Origin: Endomychus coccineus
Taxonomy: Eukaryota > Arthropoda > Insecta > Coleoptera > Endomychidae
Assembly (NCBI GenBank): GCA_958510875.1
Contig: OY294070.1
Location: 120,942,703-121,006,702, forward strand
Direction of reading: 5' to 3'
DNA: 64,000 nt
Shown in pieces: positions 45,813-56,420 of the stretch. Both the position numbers and the translations under genes were made by a program. The notes below the pieces were generated by a model. That model made no database searches, was not told where the DNA came from, and was given only the letters and a program-made list of their open reading frames with translations. Position 1 is the first letter of the stretch, and the number at the start of each line of letters is the position of its first letter.

Positions 45813-48800
45813 ATGCTGCGCTCAGCACTTGCACCCTGCAATAAACTGTCTTCTGGTACTAACGCTTTGAGAACCATTACAGGATCTTATGGAAACCTCG
45901 AGATATGTCGAAACCAATCTACACAAACTTCACCAGCGCCAGTTTACAAAAAATATTCGCCCTTCCAAAAAACAAGTAATCTAGCAGAATACTCACTCGC
46001 TCGATTAGATGATTTGTTAAATTGGGGGAGGAAAGGCTCTTTATGGCCTATGACTTTTGGTCTGGCCTGTTGTGCCGTAGAGATGATGCATATGGCTGGT
46101 CCTAGATATGACATGGACAGGTATGGAGTTGTGTTTCGAGCATCTCCACGACAAGCAGATGTGATGATAGTTGCTGGGACATTAACAAATAAGATGGCTC
46201 CAGCTTTGCGGAAAGTTTATGATCAAATGCCTGAGCCACGTTGGGTTATATCAATGGGAAGTTGTGCAAATGGAGGAGGTTATTACCACTATTCCTATTC
46301 GGTAGTAAGGTAGCTAATCATCCTTATTTTGTATCTTAAAAATGTTTAGAATATATCAACCCCATGTGTAATCTTCGTTCATTTATATTTGATATCCAAA
46401 GTCCATATTCACACTATATATACAGTATATAAGATACAATTTGGAAATGGATCCTATAGTCCAGGCAACGAACCGAAAAAAATATATATAGTAAGCTAGA
46501 ATTTCAAAATTTTTTCTGCTATTTTTTCCTAATACCCCATAAATCATTCATGACTATCAAGACCGCGGGGGTCGACCTTTCAACCCCTCAGAGAAGCATT
46601 CTTATAAAAATAATCCAAAAGTTTAAAAAATTAATGAATTAAGAGCCAAAAATGACCCCTAGGATTTTTTTGAGTTGCTGATCACGATGCCGCTGTTATT
46701 TTTTCCAAAACACTACAAAATTATACTTTATTATTCACAACTGTCTCAGGAAAATCTCAAATTTCCCGAATTTTCCATCTCGAGAGTTTTTTGGGAAAAA
46801 TAACGGCAGAATCTTGATCAGCGACCCAAAAAATATACAAGTGGTCATTTTTGCAACAAATTTATACTTGATTATTCATAACCGTCTCAGGAAAATCTCA
46901 AATTTTCCATCTGGAGAGTTTTTTGGGAAAAATAATAGCGGAATCGTGATCAGCGACCTAAAAAACCTACTAGAGGTCATTTTTGCAACAAAAATTATAC
47001 TTTATTATCCATAACCGTCTTAGGCAAATCTCAAATTTCCCCAATTTTCCATCTGGAGAGTTTTTTGGGAAAAATAACGGCAGAATCTTGATCAGCGACC
47101 CAAAAAACATACAAGAGGTCATTTTTGCAACAAAGTTATACTTGATTATTCATAACCGTCTCAGGAAAATCTCAAATTTTCCATCTGGAGAGTTTTTTGG
47201 GAAAAATAACAGCGGAATCGTGATCAGTGACCTAAAAAACCTACTAGAGGTCATTTTTGCAACAAAAATTATACTTTATTATCCATAACCGTCTTAGGAA
47301 AATCTCAAATTTCCCCAATTTTCCATCTGGAGAGTTTTTTGGGAAAAATAACAGCGGAATCGTGATCAGCGACCTAAAAAACCTACTAGAGGTCATTTTT
47401 GCAACAAATATTATACTTTATTATCCATAACCGTCTTAGGAAAATCTCAAATTTCCCCAATTTTCCATCTGGAGAGTTTTTTGGGAAAAATAACGGCAGA
47501 ATCTTGATCAGCGACCCAAAAAACATACAAGAGGTCATTTTTGCAACAAAGTTATACTTGATTATTCATAAACCGTCTCAGGAAAATCTCAAATTTTCCA
47601 TCTGGAGAGTTTTTTGGGAAAAATAATAGCGGAATCGTGATCAGTGACCTAAAAAACCTACTAGAGGTCATTTTTGCAAAAAAAATTATACTTTATTATC
47701 CATAACCGTCTTAGGAAAATCTCAAATTTCCCCAATTTTCCATCTGGAGAGTTTTTTGGGTAAAATAACGGCAGAATCTTGATCAGCGACCCAAAAAACA
47801 TACAAGAGGTCATTTTTGCAACAAATACTTGATTATTCATAACCGTCTCAGGAAAATCTCAAATTTTCCATCTGGAGAGTTTTTTGGGAAAAATAACAGC
47901 GGAATCGTGATCAGTGACCTAAAAAACCTACTAGAGGTCATTTTTGCAACAAAAATTATACTTTATTATCCATAACCGTCTTAGGAAAATCTCAAATTTC
48001 CCCAATTTTCCATCTGGAGAGTTTTTTGGGAAAAATAACAGCGGAAGCGTGGTCAGCGATTCAAAAAACATACTAGAGGTCATTTTTTGCAACAAAATTA
48101 TACTTGATTATTCATAACCGTCTCAGGAAAATCTAAAATTTTCCGAATTTTCCATACTGGAGGTAATTTTTGCATCAAAATTATATTTTATTATTCATAA
48201 TCGTCTCAGGAAAATCTCAATTTTCCCGTATTTTCCATCTGGAGTTTTTTGGGAAAAATAACAGCGGAATCGTGATCAGCGACCCAAAAAACCTACTAGA
48301 GGTCATTTGTGCAACTAAATTATAAATTATATATTGTATATAAATTTTCCAAATTTCCCATCTGGAGGGAGTTTTCCGATAAAATTAACTGCGGAATTGT
48401 GATCAGCGACCCAAAAAACATCCTAGGGGTCATTTTCGGCTCTTAATTCATTAATTTCCTAAACTTTTGGATTGTTTTTATAAGAATGCTACTCTGAGGG
48501 GTTGAAACCCCGTTTTGGGGGGGTAGAAAGGTCGACCCCTGCGGTCTTGATAGTCATGAATGATCTATGGGGCATTAGAAACAAAATGCAAAAAACAATT
48601 TTGAAATTCTAGCTTACTATATTTTTTTTTATTATGGCCTTTTTCCCGGCTTATTGCATGGACTACTAGCTGTGACAGTTTGTGTTCAATTTAAATTGAC
48701 ATTAAGAAAAATTTTATTCACTAAAAATGCTATTGAAATACTAAGGACATTTCAGCCATCATCAGAGTAAACTAAATTAGAAAACAAAATATACTAATCC

Positions 48801-49430
48801 TAAATAGTATTTAAACATGAACATTTTGTTTTCTAATTTAATTCTGATGATAGTTACTAGGTAGCTGAAACGTCCTTAGTACCTTAATACTATTTTTAGT
48901 GGATAAGGGTGCTTATTAGATCTATGAAACACTTGAATAGGAATTCACAAATATGTCTTAATCATCAGATGACAATTCAATGAGATTATGATGACTAACT
49001 GAAGTAATAATCAAAATAATCAATAATTATATCTGGAAACTTTCTATATCTGATAACATTAGTATAGTATATTCAAAAGATGAAAAGCTTACAAATCTTT
49101 CGAACTTCTCTTCATGCAAAATATTGATTTGTATAAGCATTTATTCCATTAAAAAATGAATAGAATCAGTCATCATGTGATGAAAAAAATCCAATATAAA
49201 TTTAAATAGAATAACTATTAAAACTGGATTCAACATTTAAGTTCCCATCAAATTTTTGCATGTCTCATACTGAAGCGTGATATTTTTATAGGGGCTGTGA
49301 TCGAATTGTACCTGTTGATATTTATGTACCTGGCTGCCCACCTACAGCAGAGGCTCTTTTGTATGGAGTCTTACAGTTACAGAAAAAAGTGAAGAGATAT
49401 AATACCTTACAAATGTGGTATCGCAAATAA
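45813..49430 (+). CDS. ND-20: NADH dehydrogenase iron-sulfur protein 7 (PSST subunit of complex I)
   Basis: Coding exons 45813-46309 and 49292-49430 join through an intron with GTAGCT donor and TTATAG acceptor. They give 211 codons against about 213 usual for NDUFS7. The subunit holds the terminal Fe-S cluster N2 that passes electrons to ubiquinone at the inner mitochondrial membrane. Visible features are an N-terminal presequence ([20 protein letters not shown]: basic, no acids), the [20 protein letters not shown] segment with the two adjacent cluster cysteines, [19 protein letters not shown] with the third, and [14 protein letters not shown] with the fourth. ATG directly follows an acceptor (TTTTAG), so a 5' non-coding exon is likely upstream. 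The intron is about 3 kb, filled mainly by a TIR element and PLE debris. Coding sequence is intact. Confidence 0.95.
46457..48665. mobile_element. TIR transposon of the TAGTCC family, non-autonomous, in the ND-20 intron
   Basis: The left end TAGTCCAGGCAACGAACCG and the right end, reverse-complemented, TAGTCCATGCAATAAGCCG define inverted repeats of about 250 bp (shared: AGTAAGCTAGAATTTCAAAA, CATTCATGACTATCAAGACC). CTA flanks both sides (46454-46456 and 48666-48668). The terminal word and 3-bp duplication link it to 26904-28475. It carries no protein-coding gene. Its inside is a tandem array. Confidence 0.82.
46722..48420 (+). repeat. Tandem array, about 137-bp monomers in a 274-bp dimeric pattern
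   Basis: The word GATCAGCGAC (or GATCAGTGAC) recurs at 46816, 46948, 47090, 47222, 47364, 47506, 47639, 47781, 47909, 48051, 48274 and 48401. Steps alternate mostly between about 132 and 142 bp. Two monomer types alternate: A with ACGGCAGAATCTTGATCAGC and CATACAAGAGG, B with AGCGGAATCGTGATCAG and CCTACTAGAGG. This gives a 274-bp higher-order unit with one extra B. The short reading frames here are products of the repeat. Confidence 0.85.
48735..48935. repeat. Inverted pair of Penelope-like family B 3' ends
   Basis: The minus strand at 48735-48790 and the plus strand at 48830-48935 both carry AATTTAGTTTACTCTGATGA-like text, GAAA, and the tail CTATTTTTAGTGGATAAGGG. They are separated by only about 60 bp. 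Hammerhead cores are damaged (deleted stem II on the left, TAGTTAC on the right). Confidence 0.6.
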
Positions 49431-49508
49431 ATAGAATTGGTAGATTGTAAATATTTTGTGTATCGTTAAGTATTGTCAATTGTGTAATATTATTTAACAT
49501 CTCATAAA

Positions 49509-49514
49509 AATAAA
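49509..49514 (+). promoter_or_regulatory. Polyadenylation signal of ND-20
   Basis: AATAAA about 79 bp downstream of the stop codon on the coding strand, the only canonical signal nearby. Confidence 0.6.
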
Positions 49515-50127
49515 CTCTTTACAGATCATTTGGTTTGTAATATTCTTCTTACTTGAAAATTATGATTTCTAAAATTTATGAACTAAACTGCTTTAGTCAT
49601 TGAAAAATAATTTTGTAATGCTTGTTCCTCTATTTTTGATCTATGGATCAAAGTACTCATGTTATAAAATTAAATTTAGTTATGATCAATTTCAATGATT
49701 TTAAACATCATCATTTCTCTTGACTTTTGGGAAAGAAATGAAATGCTAGAATATCATCTATATTTGATAGTCAATACTCTGAGCCACAAAAACTATCTTT
49801 ATAATAATGAATTATAGGCAAAATCATATGTGAAAGTAGAGTACTTTTTTATTCTACCAAAACTGGAAACAATCAAATGTCATAAATGTTTGTAGCAATT
49901 AATTAATAATTTATGAATTCTCAACTCTGATTAATATTATATTACAATTTATGAATAAATTACCACTGGAAATAACTAACAATGAACTGTTGACATTAAA
50001 TTCCTGTTATTTAATTATGAAGCGAAAATGAGCCATACACAAATCTAACTACATGTTTAAGGAATAAATTGTACCGTAAATAAAATTGTAGACAAAAAGT
50101 TAGTATCAACATACCTAATATTTTCAA

Positions 50128-50410
50128 AAGTAGCTAGGCTCCGTCAGAAATTCAGAAACATATTCACAACTCACTAAAAAGTATTTCGGGATTTTAATTT
50201 CTTTTAAAACTTTAACTAACCAGTCAATAGTACAGAACATAGATAACTCTAAATCTAAAGTATCATAGAGATGAAGAGATGTAAGAAAGTACACTTTCAT
50301 TTTAAAGGTATATAAAATAAGTAAGCCTTTATTCTATGAAATTGACCAAATTTCTTCTTAGGCAAATGTATAAGTTGTTCTCTGTGCAAACGACCACTGA
50401 ATAGAAAATA
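50128..50410 (+). repeat. Duplicated repeat, copy 1
   Basis: CCGTCAGAAATTCAGAAACA, ACATAGATAACTCTAAA, AGTATCATAGAGAT and AATTTCTTCTTAGGCAAATG occur in the same order at 51014-51310, about 885 bp downstream. No coding sequence. Probably two copies of a short mobile repeat, since the AGATAACTCTA word is also found at 2.25-2.49 kb. Confidence 0.6.
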
Positions 50411-50454
50411 AGTTATTCAATACTAATAACTAATAAGTAGTTAAGTACACTATT

Positions 50455-50735
50455 AAAGATGCACTGTACATGCACTTAATAATACACGTTTTAATGGGCA
50501 AGGAAAATCAAATGTGTGTACAAATAAAATCAATCAATTACATGCACATGTGTTCAAGAACAAGGAAAACTCAAAAATACATTAAAAATTTTGAAAGGTG
50601 TCGCCTGGAGTTTCGGAATCGGGGAACAAAATGCACACCCGGCATCTTAACCTCTTAGGGCGCAACCACGGATGCAGGTTTTACATTGAATTTGGCATAT
50701 GAACAGTTAATTCGATCGCCGCTAGGAGCATTATG
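50455..50735 (-). mobile_element. SINE-like, tRNA-related repeat
   Basis: Minus strand: GCTCCTAGCGGCGATCGAAT, then GCATCCGTGGTTGCGCCCTA (degraded A box), then GATTCCGAAACTCC (B-box-like), matching the copies at 45.2 and 53.4 kb. A tail with TACATGCACATG and simple repeats follows. Confidence 0.52.
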
Positions 50736-51013
50736 GGTATAAGAGAGTAACCTAGAGGCTTTCGTTATTAACGTACTAATGACCTACTATTAATTATTAA
50801 TAGCTACTATTAATGTATTACAGAATAGAGTATCCTCAGTTGTGAACTTTTAGTATACCTATACGTTATTCAATACTTGTATTTCTATTTTCCCCAACTT
50901 GAACTAGAAATGTTATTACTGGGAAAAGTTTAGAAAACAATATTAACACTAATCAAATAATATTTGTCCCTTATTTTGTTCGTACATTAACATACCTTAT
51001 AAAATCACAAGAA

Positions 51014-51310
51014 ACTGGGCCGTCAGAAATTCAGAAACATTTTATTCACACTTCACCAAACTGTATTCCGGGATTTCATTATTTTCTTTTAATCTAAGTG
51101 CGGAACATAGATAACTCTAAAGTATCATAGAGATATTAGAATGTGAACTTTCACTTTAAACATGGTAGATACAATCATACAGCTTTATTCTATGAAGTTG
51201 ACCAATTTCTCAGGCAAATGATTCAAGTTCTTCTGTGGGCAAATGTGTGACGACCACTGACAACTGCTGTGTGCCGACTAGTGGTAGTAAACAAGTTATT
51301 CTAATTCTAT
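51014..51310 (+). repeat. Duplicated repeat, copy 2
   Basis: Same ordered words as copy 1 at 50128-50410, with small indels. Copy 2 is slightly longer near its end (GACCACTGACAACTGCTG). Confidence 0.6.
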
Positions 51311-53349
51311 TCATTAACACTTAATACTCTGTTGAACTATTAAAGTTTGTATCTCGTTCTATTCGCGCATTGTCGGCAATTGTATAAATTCTTATTTTAA
51401 ATAATTAACAAAATACAAAATGATTGAAAAGAAAAAAATCTTTGGAAGTAGATTTGACGTAGTACGGGTTTGATTTTATTTTGGTCTGAATCTTAATTTC
51501 ATGAGTTAGTGTTCAAATTTTAAATTAGCATTAGGAACTTTTTTATCCTTATTCCATAAACTTGATCGAAATTGATGGTTGCCAATATTACATTAGATCT
51601 ATTTTTTGACGATGCATCGTTTTGAATTGATGAACATTTAATTTAATGATTTTATGAAGTACTCACAATCATTTCCATTTTCCTGCGTACCGCCATAATC
51701 TTTAATTTTTAAGAACATACTAAATTGTGAATAAAAAAAATGTATACCATGGCAAGTAGTATACAATAGATATTTTGAAATATATTAACAGAATGAAAAC
51801 ATAGTTTTGAATGATCATGTGGTCCACTCCACCACTAATTACTATATTTGAGGAATGGAATCTTAGATCTATCCTGTTAATAACTCATCTTGATGATAAC
51901 ATTGTGTTGAAACAATTGTCAATATATTATTATTCATGTACTATATTTTAGAAATTTTTTTTTTTTTATTTAGCTAGTTAAGGTTGTCTATCTGAGTACA
52001 ATGATTTTTGATAAAGTTACATTTATAGTTGACAGATGCAGTAAGGAAAAAATATAAATTGGTTACATAATATACTCACAATAATTACTTCAATTTATTT
52101 ATAACCATAGATCAACTCTTCTTGAGAAACTACAGATATAGTAGCATTTCAGGACTGATAACTCTTTTTCAGAAAGTTCATTTGTCTCCGGAAAAAGCTA
52201 AGGGGTTATTAAGTGTTTATGGAGGTGTAAAATTGGAACCCATATAGTTGGAACATACTTTTAGCATATTCAAGCTTACTAAAATGAGTCTCACCAAATA
52301 TCTTCAAAGAATATTGACTGATCGAAGCACATAGTTTTGCTAAATTATGTATCACTCCTACATACTAGTTCTACAATCTATTTGCCATTAAAATTGGATT
52401 TATTTTCAACATAGAAATGGGTTGAAACTGATAAAATCTAAATATGTAGTAAATTCATTTGGTAAGTGTTAAAAATAACGAAATACCTGGAGCGAGTACT
52501 TCCAATTGGAATAAATTTTTTCCGTGAGTGTTGTTTCGCCAAAATTATTATAAGCAAAGAAAGTGTTTACAACAACTTTGACTTGATTGGTCACTGAGCA
52601 TTGCTGTGCAGGTATGGTTTCTACAACTTAACATTGTAATTGTTTGCTTTTGCTTCATGTATTCGCAGAATAAAAAATCATTTGCAGAAGAAAAAAGTTT
52701 CAAAATTCAGAATACAATTCACATTTTGGTGTGTCCTCGATCGTTTCGTTTTCTTGTAAGTTGTAAGTTTTCCGGTCGTCATAAAAATATTGTGTATCTA
52801 TTTCACAAATCCGATTTTGCGACACAACACCCGGAAAAAATCTTGTTTTAACAATTATTCAAAAAATGTCAAATATTGACGAGTGCTGAAACTGATCTGA
52901 ACCGTACTCGAACCATCGTATAAAAAAAGTTGATGATGATTGATCATCATGAAACGAAACGTCGACTATTAAATCCGATACTAACACAAGAAAACATAGA
53001 AAAAGTTGCTTCGAAGAAGTGTTTTTCATTGTGTCCCATCTCGTGGCAATAACAGTAGAAAAAAATAAAATAGTAAATCAAGAAATTCGGTTTTCCCAAA
53101 ATAACTTGAAAATAAAAAGTATTGGGCATTTCATACTTCCATATGAATTCCCCTTTAGATGCGCAAGTTTACGCCATTTAACCAAAACTGTATCTATCAC
53201 CGATATCCCCATGATAAACATCCTTGTCTTGGATAAACAAATCTCCATGTTTTGCAAGATTCAACGTATATACGACTAGCGGCTAGGGGCCACCGGTCTA
53301 CAATATTCTATATATATAGTTGATATAATAATAAATTTACATACAATGT
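51311..53349. other. A+T-rich stretch without a recognised gene
   Basis: Only short, unsupported frames (for example 52606-52851 and 53019-53279, which look like random or degraded sequence). No repeat matching the rest of the window was noticed. Confidence 0.35.
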
Positions 53350-53560
53350 ATTACGTGAATAGTTATATTTGTATATATTAAAAAAACTAATATGTACAAA
53401 ATTTAACAAATGAACACGCGATAAAATTCTCGCTTGGAGTTTGGAACCCACGTCTCTACAGGAAGCAAAATACATACTTACCGCCTAGGCCAGAACCGCC
53501 GATGCAATAACAACATTGATTTCGATATATCAATTGTGCGCTGCACCGTGATGTGTACGT
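53350..53560 (-). mobile_element. SINE-like, tRNA-related repeat with best-preserved pol III boxes
   Basis: On the minus strand, TGGCCTAGGCGG near 53495 fits the A box at all but one position. GGTTCCAAACTCC about 40 nt later fits a B box with one insertion. Upstream text (ATTGATATATCGAAATCAA, GCATCGGCGGTTC) matches the 45.2- and 50.5-kb copies. Confidence 0.58.
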
Positions 53561-55182
53561 ATTTCTAAATAAATAAATAAATATGCCAACAACCACTAGC
53601 GAGAGCGATTAATGTATCTTCTATCTATGAACTGGCCTTGCCAAATATAGTTTCCATGAAAGTTCATGCCGATCTGCAAGATCTACTACACACTTACCTT
53701 CAATTAATAGAATTGAGGTTATGATATCGGACGTATTATAAGGGAAAATAAACGGAATCAATATGACTAATGTTTCTAATATCATAGAAACAATATTTAT
53801 TATATATTACATCACTTTGATTCTTTTAGAATCGTACACATAAAAAAATTGTTTCCTAACAAACATGGATAGAGCACATATAGGTAATTATCTACATATC
53901 GAAATATACTTAGACAAGGCAATTATCTACACGCGATTATGACTTAAATACGTTAGGTATATTACAAACAAGCTATCTTGTTATTATCGGGCAAAGAACC
54001 CATCCCCGTACCATATATGCCACTGTATATTTATATACAAAATGTTTTCAAATCAATTTCAAGTCCATCTGCATTTTTAAATCATTATTTAATCAACTTT
54101 TCCCCAGAAGGGCTTTAAGAATTACTACTTTACTAAACTTTCTTATCTCGGTTTCTGGAGTATTCAGAATTGGTTTTCGAACAAGTTCGAGTCGGTCCCG
54201 TGGATACCATTTATAATGGTTGTGACGTTGGTTGTTGCTGTTCATTGACTATTAACTAAAATTTTCAGTTATTTACTTGTAATTGTAAGTCAACTAGTCA
54301 TATTCTAAGAGGAGAGTATGAATACTCATGTGCTTTAAATTGGTGACCAGTGTCCCCATCTCAATCTTCTTGTTCCCTTACCCTCAAGATGTTAGGTTAG
54401 CCGCAACATTATAGGCGATGCCGTGTCAATCTACCAGTTACCATTTATATATTGAACGTGCTCCTGAGATGCAGAGCAGAATCCATTTGAAAACCAATCA
54501 AAATTGTTTAGGAATTTCCTAGCCAATTGAATTTGTATTGAGTATCTTTCAACTTGTCAAAGATAAATGATGAATTACTTTTGGTCAGCAATTAATGATT
54601 ATACGAATTATAGTTCAGTTTAATCACGATTTTGAAAACCGTCATCGATTTTTATGAAAATTTGGAATTAGGCACTTTATACCCTCTGCATTTCAACCCT
54701 TGAAAACATCCAGTGTGCTATAAATTATGTTAAAAAAAATGTAATTGAATATCTCATATACTTTTTGAGTTATCGAGTCGCCCGAAAATCCATTTGTAAG
54801 GAATTCCAAGACCTACACGTCATGTGGTGAGGTTGAATCTTGTATGAAGCTAATTTTTCAAAATATTCAATCTCAAACACCTCGAAAATAGTGATTTTCG
54901 CACCCTAGCATCAGCTTGTAACATTTATACCTCAGTTGATTTTTTTAGAGTAATGAACCATATGTTTTTTAAAACCTGAGCTACATTTTTGTTCTCCCGT
55001 ACTTTCTTATAGCTGTTACTGTTTTGAAGTAATTTTGAAAAAAGTGAATTTTTTTTGAATGAAATTGAAAATATGTTTTTTTTTTAATTATGCATTTTAT
55101 ACAGGCATACATATTGATAATACCCCGAGAAGGGGTATTATCACAAATATATTTTGAATACTGATAAATCATAAAGATTTGA
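53561..55182. other. No gene recognised
   Basis: A+T-rich sequence with no exon, transposase or clear repeat that I could identify. Confidence 0.3.
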
Positions 55183-55211
55183 CACTGATATCACTAAAAA
55201 TACTATTAATG

Positions 55212-55253
55212 TACTGAGGACCTTTCAGCTACCAAGTAACCATCATCAGAGTA
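55212..55253 (-). ncRNA. Hammerhead ribozyme motif (PLE family B)
   Basis: On the minus strand, 5' to 3': helix I TACT, core CTGATGA (55249-55243), T, stem II GGTTAC-TTG-GTAGCT (6 pairs, two of them G-U), GAAA, G, loop GTC, C, U, C, then AGTA pairing with TACT. Helix III is the minimal A-U plus G-C form. Predicted cleavage follows CTC, between 55216 and 55215. Core bases are intact, but the short helix I makes activity uncertain. Confidence 0.65.
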
Positions 55254-56017
55254 AACTGAATTATGAATCAAAATGTGCCTATTTAAATACTATTTGGGGA
55301 TAATAATGTAAACAATGGGTTACCGTCAGTTGGAGATAAGTCGGAATTTAATAAATTGCTGTTTCGCTTATACATTTCCATCGCTTCCAAATTAGGTAGA
55401 TATTTGTTTGTACTATTTTAAAAGTGATAAACTTCTTGAGTAATGGTGTGACCTGTATTCAAAATATATTCGGCTACCGCTGATTTGTCACATTATTTTT
55501 CTTCATATGGGCAAAATGTTCCTTATAACTAGTTAAAAAAATGTTCCTTCTAGTTTGACCCACATAGCATTTTGAACACTACTCACAATTGATTTTGTAA
55601 ATCCCGGATTTGTCGAAATCGGAAGCTAATAAGCTGAAACACCGTTTAGGCAACACCTTTGGTGTCCACAAATCCGGGATTTACAAAATCAATTGTGAGT
55701 CATGTTCAAAATGCTACGTGTGTCAAACTAGAAGGGACATTTTAAATCGTTATAAGGAACATTTTGTTTGCCCATATAAAGAAAAATAATAGTAGCCGAA
55801 CATATTTTGAATACAGGTCACATCATTACTCATGAAAGTTTATCACTTTTAAAACACAGTACAGACAAATATCCAGGTAATTAGAAGGGATGGAAATGTA
55901 TAAATGAAAAAGCACTTTTCTAAATTCCGATTCAACACCAGCTGAGGGTAACCCATTGTTGACATTATTATCCCCAAATAGTATTTAAACAGGCACATTT
56001 TGAATTATAATTAGGCT

Positions 56018-56060
56018 AACTCTGATGATGGCTACTTGATAGCCGAAAGGTCCTCAGTAT
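56018..56060 (+). ncRNA. Hammerhead ribozyme motif (PLE family B), second arm
   Basis: CTGATGA (56022-56028), T, stem II GGCTA-CTTGA-TAGCC, GAAAG, GTC, CTC, AGTA. Core and helix III are complete. Helix I is reduced to three pairs (ACT/AGT) because the 5' strand reads TAACT. Confidence 0.6.
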
Positions 56061-56289
56061 TTTTGGTGAATAAGGGTGATTATTTCTTATCAATAGTGTT
56101 GTATACTGATGAAAATGCTATCAACTTTTTTGGTTTTGTTTTTTTGCTTGGAAAGTGCGAGTAACTGATTTTATTCGCGTCATAACTCAATTCTTTTTCA
56201 TGCTTGCGAGGCAAACAAATAACCATTTTAAAGGTCTTTTCCTGTAGTTAGTGGGGGATTTTTAATGAATAAGCTCCCAGCTGGTAATA

Positions 56290-56420
56290 ATTCAGCTCTG
56301 AATGCTTGTAACGTCCGTTACTCGAGTTCCAGCGTTATTATGCAATCTACTGTATTTGAATACATTCCGATGATGGCGTAATAACGCTGAAACTCGAGTG
56401 GCGGAAGTTACAAATAAAAG
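56290..56420. repeat. Short inverted repeat with hammerhead-like words
   Basis: AACTCGAGT and CAGCGTTATTA recur in inverse order around 56318-56337 and 56380-56402. The plus strand reads CGATGATGGCG...GAAACTCGAGT, which resembles a third PLE terminal family, but U4 of the core is missing and H17 is G. Confidence 0.4.

Larger units (their letters stand above)
55183..56095. mobile_element. Penelope-like element family B, divergent inverted pair
   Basis: The left half is on the minus strand (from about 55640 down to 55183) and the right half on the plus strand (55650 to 56095). Both encode the same endonuclease start: SGIYKINCE, CSKCYV, QTRR (followed on the plus strand by DILNRYKEHFVCPYK). This is GIY-YIG domain sequence of PLE type. 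Both run outward through GTGAATACAGGTCACA-like text to ends with TATTTGGGGATAATAATGT and a hammerhead motif. No reverse transcriptase remains in either half. Confidence 0.78.

Noticed and set aside
46814..47626. Repeated peptides such as [17 protein letters not shown]
   Set aside because: They are translations of the 137-bp tandem monomers, with no start context or conservation signal.
46722..48420. CRISPR-like regular spacing
   Set aside because: Repeats are contiguous with no unique spacers, the monomers are diverged, and the setting is a eukaryotic intron.
56290..56420. Third hammerhead candidate (CGATGATGG...GAAACTCGAGT)
   Set aside because: The core lacks the U of CUGAUGA, the residue before the cut would be G, and helix I does not pair; at best a decayed relative.
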